DNA of 5,012 nt, taken from Phycisphaerales bacterium (lineage in GTDB: Bacteria > Planctomycetota > Phycisphaerae > Tepidisphaerales > Tepidisphaeraceae). Shown piece after piece: positions 1-5,012 of the stretch. The notes under the pieces are model-generated. The model saw only the letters and a program-made list of their open reading frames with translations. It did not search any database and was not told the DNA's origin. Position 1 is the first letter of the stretch. Every line of letters begins with the position of its first letter. Both the position numbers and the translations under genes were made by a program. The stretch lies in contig JAQGHP010000141.1 in NCBI GenBank assembly GCA_028288775.1, positions 1 to 5,012 on the forward strand, in the 5' to 3' direction.

Positions 1-2
1 AA

Positions 3-2060
3 GATCTCAACGTCACGGACCCGCGGTCGCTGGCGGTCGCGGATTTTAACGGGGACGGGATTCCGGACATTGCCGTGACGAGCCTGGACGGCAACAGCAG
101 CCGCATTCTCGTTTATTACGGCATCGGCGGAGGAAACTTCGACGCGCCGGTGCGATACGCCGTCGACGTCCCGACGGTGTTCCTCGCTGCCGCCGACCTC
201 AATGGGGACGGTCGGCCGGATCTGATCTTCACGAGCACGCAGCGCGTCTCGGTGCTGCTCAACCTGGGCGGCGAGCAATTCTCCAAGCGCGTGACGTACA
301 AGGCCGGAGCTGACGAAGCACGGATGCTCATTGCCGGCGACTTCAACAACGACGGCGTCCCCGACATCGCGGTCCTGCGGACCAGGAACTCGGTGGACAT
401 CCTGCTGGGCCAGAAAGATGCGGCAGGAAATCCGACCGGCACGCTCGGCCTCCCCATCGCGTTCGACGCGGGGCAAAATCCGGTCGGCCTGGCCACCGGC
501 GACTTCAATCACGACGGAAAGCTGGACCTCGCGATCGTAAACTCAGGCTTCCGCGTCAGTTCGATGGGCGTGCTATTGGGCAACGGCGACGGGACCTTCG
601 CGCCCCGCGAGAGCTATTTCAACGGCAACTTCGTGGATGGCGTCACCACCGCCGACTTCAATGGAGACGGGAACCTGGACATCGCAACGGTTTCCTTCAC
701 GTCGGGAATGCGGATCTACAACGGTAACGGTGACGGCACCTTCGCGCCGCCCACCACGTTCAACGGCGGCAATCCGGGCCTGTTTGTGACTGCTGCGGAC
801 TATAACGGCGACGGCCGGATCGACGCCGCCGTCGCCACGGGGGCCGATTTCCGCGTGCTGCTCAACTCGACCGGCACCACGCCGCCCCCTATTACGCCCA
901 CGACCTTCGACGTCACGCTCGGTTCGGGCGGCGCAAAGTCGATCACCTACTCAGACATCTCCGGAACCCCGGCCACCATCAGCCTTGCCGGCCCAGGCTC
1001 GGCCACAGTCCACTTCGCAGGGACGGGCCTATCGCTCAATGACACCGGCACTCTACTTGGGGGCGGCAGCGCCGCGATCACGGCAATTAACGCGACCGGC
1101 ACGACCACCAAGTCGGCGCTCACGATCAAAGTGGGCAGCCCCAATGGCGTCGTGAGCGTCGGCTCGATTTCCACAGACGGTTCTCTGGGCAGCCTGACCG
1201 GTACGCGGGTCGTACTTACCGGCGACCTGACCGTCGCGCGAACGGCTCGGAAGATCACATTGAAGGACTTGAGCAACGGCACCATCAGCATCGGTGCGCC
1301 CGTAAGCCCGGGCGACGTGCTACTCCTTTCGATTGTCGGTGCGTCGAATGAGAATTTAACTTCCGCCACACCGATCCAGACGCTTGCCGCCGGCCAGTGG
1401 GTTTCTCCCGCGGGCGGCTCGAACAGCATCGTGGCGCCGGGCATCAGCACGCTCACGACTACCGAGCAGTTTGGCGCGAACCTCACGATCGGGGCTGGAG
1501 GAATCGGCACCGTCAGCGTGCGTTCGATCATCGGGGGAAACTGGTTTGTGCGCGGTGCGGTCGGCGTGGTTCGGGTGCAGCGCGACGCGATGCTGAACCT
1601 GTCAGCGTTATCGATCGGCTCGATCATGATCGGAAATCAGCTCAACAGCTCGGTCGTTCATTCCGCGGTCGACATTGGATCGGTATCGGCGGCGGGTATG
1701 GCCAATAGCACGATCTACGCCGGAGTCGGTCCGCTTCCGGCGGGCCAGCGGTTGCCGGCATCGGCCGGCGACTTCACTATCGCTGCGACAATCGGCTCTG
1801 TGAGTCTCGCCCGGAGGCATGGCATCATCTCCTTCGTCAACTCGGTGATCGCGGCACCCACTATCGCGCGGGCCAGCCTGGGCACCATCAACTTTAGCAA
1901 TGGGGGCATCCCCATGGGCCTGGCGGCCCATTCCATCGGCTCGCTCACCGGCGCGGACGCGGCGACGAACCGGTCCTTCAGCCTGCGAAAACCAGCGGGC
2001 ACCGGCGCGCTTGCCGCCCTCGGCATTAACCCGCAGGACTTCGTCATCCAAATCATCTAA
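3..2060 (+). CDS. FG-GAP/VCBS repeat protein with C-terminal 'IGS' repeat region (5' partial)
   Basis: This is the 3' end of a large, probably secreted or cell-surface protein; 685 codons are visible, ending in TAA. The frame is open from base 3 and the first repeat motif precedes the GTG at 75, so that GTG is internal and the true start, with any signal peptide, lies upstream. Residues 1-293 (counted from base 3) carry six D-x-N-x-D-G-x-x-D loops typical of FG-GAP/VCBS repeats, which bind calcium and build beta-propeller blades. A Pro/Thr linker follows (about 294-301). Residues 302-685 are rich in Gly, Ser, Thr and Ile, with no Cys, and carry recurring IGS/LGS motifs, suggesting a stacked beta structure. 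The end, QDFVIQII, looks like a natural C-terminus. Family knowledge suggests adhesion or envelope structure; no catalytic motif is visible, so the function is unknown. I recall similar tails in planctomycete proteins, but this is from memory. Confidence 0.9.
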   Translation, partial: DLNVTDPRSLAVADFNGDGIPDIAVTSLDGNSSRILVYYGIGGGNFDAPVRYAVDVPTVFLAAADLNGDGRPDLIFTSTQRVSVLLNLGGEQFSKRVTYKAGADEARMLIAGDFNNDGVPDIAVLRTRNSVDILLGQKDAAGNPTGTLGLPIAFDAGQNPVGLATGDFNHDGKLDLAIVNSGFRVSSMGVLLGNGDGTFAPRESYFNGNFVDGVTTADFNGDGNLDIATVSFTSGMRIYNGNGDGTFAPPTTFNGGNPGLFVTAADYNGDGRIDAAVATGADFRVLLNSTGTTPPPITPTTFDVTLGSGGAKSITYSDISGTPATISLAGPGSATVHFAGTGLSLNDTGTLLGGGSAAITAINATGTTTKSALTIKVGSPNGVVSVGSISTDGSLGSLTGTRVVLTGDLTVARTARKITLKDLSNGTISIGAPVSPGDVLLLSIVGASNENLTSATPIQTLAAGQWVSPAGGSNSIVAPGISTLTTTEQFGANLTIGAGGIGTVSVRSIIGGNWFVRGAVGVVRVQRDAMLNLSALSIGSIMIGNQLNSSVVHSAVDIGSVSAAGMANSTIYAGVGPLPAGQRLPASAGDFTIAATIGSVSLARRHGIISFVNSVIAAPTIARASLGTINFSNGGIPMGLAAHSIGSLTGADAATNRSFSLRKPAGTGALAALGINPQDFVIQII
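42..824 (+). repeat. Six FG-GAP/VCBS calcium-loop repeats inside the first gene
   Basis: Six loops can be read in frame: DFNGDGIPD (residue 14), DLNGDGRPD (65), DFNNDGVPD (113), DFNHDGKLD (167), DFNGDGNLD (218) and DYNGDGRID (266), numbered from the codon at base 3. The spacing is 51, 48, 54, 51 and 48 residues, a regular blade-length period. Every loop keeps the Asp/Asn positions expected to coordinate calcium. Two intervening segments also carry GNGDGTFAP (about residues 193-201 and 241-249), the FG-GAP strand-turn. The first loop lies almost at the window edge, so more repeats may lie upstream; a seven-bladed propeller would need only one more. Confidence 0.9.
1149..2057 (+). repeat. C-terminal 'IGS' rung region, likely beta-helix or beta-solenoid
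   Basis: Short motifs of the form (S/T/D/G)-(I/L)-G-(S/T)-(V/I/L) recur at residues 394 (SLGSL), 500 (GIGTV), 537 (SIGSI), 557 (DIGSV), 596 (TIGSV), 625 (SLGTI) and 644 (SIGSL), numbered from base 3. Several spacings are near 20 residues or a multiple (20, 39, 19), as expected for coils of a beta-solenoid. The segments between them contain hydrophobic-alternating strands and Asn/Ser-rich turns, such as LNSSVVHS, MANSTIYAG and VNSVIAAPT. The repeats are diverged at both DNA and protein level. The fold assignment is inference from periodicity and composition; I cannot name a defined domain family. Confidence 0.55.
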
Positions 2061-2090
2061 TGTGACCCGGTTTCGCAAGCCCCACTCAGC

Positions 2091-2126
2091 AGGTCGGTCC
2101 CGATCTTGCTATCGGTCCTTCGACCT
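2091..2126 (+). terminator. Candidate stem-loop after the repeat protein gene
   Basis: AGGTCG (2091-2096) pairs perfectly with CGACCT (2121-2126). Inside it, CCGAT (2100-2104) pairs with ATCGG (2111-2115) around a six-base loop, separated from the outer stem by a 3x5 internal loop. It lies 30 bases after the stop codon, a suitable place for transcript termination or 3'-end protection. No T-run follows, so it is not a canonical Rho-independent terminator. A second, smaller hairpin at 2176-2188 (CCTTC-TCC-GAAGG) is followed by TTCTT and is an alternative. Confidence 0.3.
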
Positions 2127-2329
2127 CCGAAAACGGCCGGCGGCGAGGGCTGAACTGCCTACGGAATAGGCGACGCCTTCTCCGAAGGTTCTTGCGCGCC
2201 TGATAATTGGGCGGGGAGGTTCGGAGGAACGGCTTCGACCCGATCGGTGACCGTGTCGGAGAGCGGCACGAAACCCCTAAATGGACTCCTTCTTCGACAT
2301 GGCGAAGGTGTTCGAAAGAGCGGTTTATG

Positions 2330-2357
2330 TTGTTATTAGTGCAGAACCTGCTAATAT
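2330..2357 (+). promoter_or_regulatory. Candidate sigma70-type promoter for gltB
   Basis: TTGTTA (2330-2335) and TAATAT (2352-2357) are separated by 16 bases. Each matches four of six positions of the bacterial housekeeping consensus (TTGACA and TATAAT). They lie in the only clearly AT-rich patch of the intergenic region. Transcription would start near 2364, giving a leader of about 45 bases before the gltB ATG. The match is moderate, and promoter consensus is not well defined outside model bacteria. Confidence 0.4.
2335..2355. promoter_or_regulatory. Inverted repeat overlapping the candidate gltB promoter
   Basis: ATTAG (2335-2339) and CTAAT (2351-2355) form perfect 5-base half-sites separated by 11 bases. 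A nested GCAG (2341-2344) and CTGC (2348-2351) surround AAC. The dyad fills the spacer and touches both candidate promoter boxes, where a bound repressor would block RNA polymerase. It does not match a known binding site I can name (I compared NtrC, LexA and LysR-type T-N11-A sites). Its role as an operator is inference. Confidence 0.3.
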
Positions 2358-2367
2358 GAGGAACTCT

Positions 2368-2385
2368 GCCGTCCGATCGGGCGGC
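2368..2385 (+). promoter_or_regulatory. GC-rich hairpin/palindrome in the gltB leader
   Basis: GCCGTCCGA (2368-2376) is followed directly by its near-exact reverse complement TCGGGCGGC (2377-2385). As RNA this forms a seven-pair stem with one G-U pair and a GAUC tetraloop. It ends 23 bases before the gltB ATG and is followed by GTTCATTCTT, which is moderately T-rich. It could be a leader hairpin affecting transcript elongation, stability or translation, or a DNA operator. The structure is read directly from the sequence; the function is not known. Confidence 0.4.
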
Positions 2386-2408
2386 GTTCATTCTTACAGA
2401 GAGTGCCG

Positions 2409-2465
2409 ATGAACGGTTTACCTCCTGCCCAGGGCTTGTACGATCCGCGCCATGAACATGACGCC
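2409..2465 (+). other. GltB N-terminal propeptide, cleaved before Cys20
   Basis: Residues 1-19 precede the conserved Cys-Gly-Val-Gly-Phe at 20-24. In the Ntn-type amidotransferase family, GltB is processed so that this Cys becomes the N-terminal catalytic nucleophile that releases ammonia from glutamine. The Cys codon is TGC at 2466-2468. The propeptide ends HDA, a usual context before the cleavage point. Processing here is inferred from the family. Confidence 0.75.
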
Positions 2466-5012
2466 TGCGGCGTCGGTTTCGTCTGCCACATCAAAGGGCA
2501 GCCCTCCCACGAAATCGTCTCCAACGCGCTCCAAATGTTGGAGAACATGAATCATCGCGGCGGGTGTGGCTGCGAAACCAACAGCGGCGACGGCGCGGGC
2601 ATCCTTGTCCGCATCCCCGACTCCTTCCTCCGCGCCAAGTGCAAAGAACTCGGAATCGTACTTCCCAAGGCCGGGCAATACGCGGTGGGAACCCTCTTCC
2701 TCAACAAGGACGCCGAGGCCCGGAAAAAGTGTGAATCAGTTTTCGAGAAAGTGGCCCGGGAGTACGGCATGGTCGTGCTCGGATGGCGCGACGTGCCGGT
2801 TGATAACAGCCACGTCGGCCCCACCCCCCTCAAATGCGAGCCGGCGATCCGCCAGGTCTTCGTCGGGATGGGTGAGACGTTCTTCAACAAGACCGATTTC
2901 GAGCGCCGCCTGTACCTCGTCCGCCAGCGGGCGGAAAACGTGGTCGAGTTTGAGTCTCCGGAAATCCCCGCCGAGGCGCGGGAGGATTTCTACATCTGCG
3001 CCCTGTCGGTGAATCGGCTTGTGTATAAGGGCATGCTCACCGCCGACCAGCTTCGGCACTATTACCTCGATCTGGGCGACCCCGCGTTCACCAGCGCGCT
3101 CGCGATGGTGCATAGCCGCTTCTCCACCAATACGTTCCCCTCCTGGCGGCTCGCCCATCCGTTCCGCATGCTCGCCCACAATGGCGAAATCAACACCCTC
3201 CGTGGCAACCGCAACTGGATGCGCGCCCGCTCCGGTTCGCTCAAGAGCGAAATCTTCGGCGACGAGCTTTCGAAGATGTACCCGATCCTCACCGAAAGCG
3301 GCTCGGACTCGGCCACGCTCGATAACGCAATGGAGTTCATGAACGCCTGCGGCCGAAGCCTGCCGCACGCTGTGCTGATGCTCATCCCCGAGGCTTGGCA
3401 GAAGCACGACCTCATGGAGCCCGACCTCAAGGCGTTTTACGAATACCACGCCTGCCTGATGGAGCCGTGGGACGGCCCTGCGTCGATCGCGTTCACCAAC
3501 GGCGAAGTGATCGGCGCGGTGCTCGACCGCAACGGCCTCCGCCCCAGCCGCTATTACGTCACCAAGGACGACCTGGTCATCATGGCCAGCGAAGTCGGCG
3601 TGCTGCCCGTCCCGCCCGAGCGCGTCGCCCGCAAGTGGCGCTTGCAGCCGGGCAAGATCTTCTTCGTGGACATGAAGAAGGGCGAGATCGTTGACGACAG
3701 CAAGATCAAGGCAGAGCTGGTGGACAAGCGGCCGTGGCGTCGGTGGATCGAGGAAAACCTCATCGAGCTGGACAAGCTGCCCACGCCCAGGAGCGTCCAT
3801 CAGCCCGACCACGAAACGCTGATGGTCCGCCAGCACGCCTTCGGCTACACGAACGAGGACCTGAAAATCCTCCTCAGCCCAATGGCCATGAACGGCCTAG
3901 AAGGCCTGGGGTCGATGGGCACCGATACGCCGCTTGCGTGTTTGAGCGACAAGCCGCAGTTGCTCTACAGCTATTTCCGGCAGCTTTTCGCGCAGGTGAC
4001 CAATCCGCCGCTCGATGCGAATTTCGAAGAGCTCGTCACTTCGCTGTACACTTATCTGGGCCGCGAGGGCAATCTCCTTGAGGAGGCTCCGTCGGCCTGC
4101 CATTTGATCAAGCTCAAGCAGCCGATCCTGAGCAACTCCGATCTGGAAAAGCTGCGCGAAGTGAGCGTCGGAAATTTGCGCTCGGTCACCATCCCGATGC
4201 TCTTCCGCGTCGCGGACGGCGAAAATGGACTGGCTAAGGCGGTCGATGAACTGTGCGACAGCGTTGCCACGTCCGTGAAGGAAGGCGCTTCGATCGTGAT
4301 CCTTTCCGATCGCGGCGTCGGCCCCGAAGTCGCCCCGATCCCCAGCCTACTGGGAACGGCAGCCGTGCATCATCATCTCATCCGCCTGGGCATTCGAACG
4401 CAGTGCGGCCTGGTGATCGAGACGGGCGAGGCGCGCGAGGTGCATCACTTCTGCCTGCTGATCGGTTTCGGCGCCGGCGCGGTGAATCCGTATGTCGCCT
4501 TCGAGACCCTTGCCGACATGCACCGCGAGCAGATGCTGCCCAAGGATCTGACCTTGGAGCAGGCGAAGAAGAACTATATCAAGGCCGCGAACAAGGGCAT
4601 TATCAAGGTCGCGTCGAAGATGGGCATCTCCACGGTGCAGAGCTACCGCGGTGCGCAGATCTTCGAAGCGGTCGGCTTGAGCAAGGACCTGATCGAGAAG
4701 TATTTCACGGGCACGTCTTCGCGCCTCAACGGCATCGGGCTGGAGATCATCGCCCGCGAAAGCCTCGCGCGGCACCACAAGGGCTTCCCGTCGATGAAGG
4801 TCCACGGGGACGTTCTCGACAACGGCGGCTTCTACCAGTGGCGTCGCGACGGCGAATACCACATGTGGAACCCCGACACCGTCGCCAAGCTCCAGCAGGC
4901 GGTGCGCATCACCGGCCTGCCGACGTTCAAGGAATACTCCAAGCTCGTCAACGACGAAGCCCGCCACCGCTGCAACATCCGCGGCCTGCTCAATTTCAAG
5001 AAAGGCCCGTCT
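2409..5012 (+). CDS. gltB: Glutamate synthase (GOGAT) large subunit, 3' partial
   Basis: The enzyme moves the amide nitrogen of glutamine onto 2-oxoglutarate to make two glutamates, the second step of ammonia assimilation after glutamine synthetase, in the cytoplasm. The window holds 868 codons of a family usually near 1,500. The amidotransferase domain (about 20-440) shows nucleophile Cys20 (ACGVGF), HRGG at 49-52, SGDGAG at 59-64, RFSTNTFPSW, HNGEIN at 257-262, EPWDGPA at 352-358 and DRNGLRPSR at 373-381. The central domain (about 470-760) shows LGSMGTDTPLA at 500-510, HHHLIRLG from 654, GEAREVHHF and KMGISTVQSYRGAQ at 737-750. The FMN/3Fe-4S and GXGXG domains lie beyond the window, so NADPH versus ferredoxin dependence cannot be judged. 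The ATG at 2409 leaves a 19-residue propeptide; in-frame GTG 2403 is the only other upstream start after the stop at 2352. AGAGAG (2398-2403) is a weak ribosome binding site. No gltD is visible. Confidence 0.97.
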   Translation, partial: MNGLPPAQGLYDPRHEHDACGVGFVCHIKGQPSHEIVSNALQMLENMNHRGGCGCETNSGDGAGILVRIPDSFLRAKCKELGIVLPKAGQYAVGTLFLNKDAEARKKCESVFEKVAREYGMVVLGWRDVPVDNSHVGPTPLKCEPAIRQVFVGMGETFFNKTDFERRLYLVRQRAENVVEFESPEIPAEAREDFYICALSVNRLVYKGMLTADQLRHYYLDLGDPAFTSALAMVHSRFSTNTFPSWRLAHPFRMLAHNGEINTLRGNRNWMRARSGSLKSEIFGDELSKMYPILTESGSDSATLDNAMEFMNACGRSLPHAVLMLIPEAWQKHDLMEPDLKAFYEYHACLMEPWDGPASIAFTNGEVIGAVLDRNGLRPSRYYVTKDDLVIMASEVGVLPVPPERVARKWRLQPGKIFFVDMKKGEIVDDSKIKAELVDKRPWRRWIEENLIELDKLPTPRSVHQPDHETLMVRQHAFGYTNEDLKILLSPMAMNGLEGLGSMGTDTPLACLSDKPQLLYSYFRQLFAQVTNPPLDANFEELVTSLYTYLGREGNLLEEAPSACHLIKLKQPILSNSDLEKLREVSVGNLRSVTIPMLFRVADGENGLAKAVDELCDSVATSVKEGASIVILSDRGVGPEVAPIPSLLGTAAVHHHLIRLGIRTQCGLVIETGEAREVHHFCLLIGFGAGAVNPYVAFETLADMHREQMLPKDLTLEQAKKNYIKAANKGIIKVASKMGISTVQSYRGAQIFEAVGLSKDLIEKYFTGTSSRLNGIGLEIIARESLARHHKGFPSMKVHGDVLDNGGFYQWRRDGEYHMWNPDTVAKLQQAVRITGLPTFKEYSKLVNDEARHRCNIRGLLNFKKGPS

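Larger units (their letters stand above)
2061..2408. other. Intergenic region between the repeat protein gene and gltB
   Basis: These 348 bases hold no convincing gene on either strand. The first half is GC-rich and contains several short inverted repeats (2091-2126, 2176-2188, 2240-2259). The second half includes an AT-rich patch at about 2322-2358 that stands out from its surroundings and is the likely promoter of gltB. The palindrome CCGATCGG occurs twice (2240-2247 and 2373-2380). A 43-codon open frame (2281-2412) runs into the gltB start but lacks a ribosome binding site. No tRNA, riboswitch class or insertion-sequence end was recognised. Confidence 0.8.

Noticed and set aside
75..77. 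GTG at 75 as the start of the repeat protein
   Set aside because: The same frame is open back to base 3 and encodes a complete calcium loop (DFNGDGIPD) before this codon, so the GTG is an internal Val.
947..1627. Minus-strand open frame (226 codons) opposite the repeat protein
   Set aside because: It is antisense to a continuous, motif-supported coding frame. Its Pro/Arg/Thr/Val-rich translation mirrors the Gly/Ser/Thr-rich sense strand.
2176..2193. CCTTC-TCC-GAAGG hairpin followed by TTCTT as a firm terminator
   Set aside because: The stem is only five pairs with a three-base loop and a short, interrupted T-run, too weak to list separately; it is noted as an alternative terminator.
2292..2307. 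CTTCG-N6-CGAAG inverted repeat
   Set aside because: A five-pair stem of this kind is common by chance in this composition, and it has no supporting context.
2736..3836. Long minus-strand open frame (366 codons) opposite gltB
   Set aside because: It lies entirely antisense to well-conserved gltB codons, its translation has no recognisable domain, and long antisense frames are expected in GC-rich coding DNA.
4347..4967. Minus-strand open frame (206 codons) near the window end
   Set aside because: It is antisense to conserved GltB central-domain motifs and has no independent support.

Overview
This GC-rich window holds two plus-strand protein-coding genes, each cut by a window edge, with about 350 bases of non-coding DNA between them. 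The best guess for the organism is a member of the Planctomycetota, perhaps a Phycisphaerae-like lineage. That guess rests on the first gene: a large, probably extracellular protein joining FG-GAP/VCBS calcium-loop repeats to a Gly/Ser/Thr/Ile-rich tail of 'IGS'-type rungs, a style I associate with planctomycete surface proteins. The second gene is a universal metabolic gene and says little about taxonomy.

Region by region: (1) Bases 3-2060 are the last 685 codons of the repeat protein. Its start lies before the window, and its reading frame runs open from the first bases. (2) Bases 2061-2408 are intergenic. They hold candidate stem-loops after the first gene, an AT-rich stretch that could be the promoter of the next gene, a dyad overlapping that promoter, and a GC-rich near-perfect palindrome just before the start codon. 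I see no RNA gene or mobile element there. (3) From 2409 to the window end is the first 868 codons of gltB, the large subunit of glutamate synthase (GOGAT). The N-terminal glutamine amidotransferase domain and the central domain are complete or nearly so. The FMN/iron-sulfur synthase domain and the C-terminal GXGXG domain lie beyond the window.

The two genes show no functional link. One is probably a secreted or cell-surface structural or adhesive protein; the other is the cytoplasmic enzyme that makes glutamate from glutamine and 2-oxoglutarate. The spacing and the promoter-like signals suggest they are transcribed separately. I found no defence system, CRISPR array, insertion sequence or other clearly new system. 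The items most worth a second look are the gltB leader structures and the architecture of the repeat protein.
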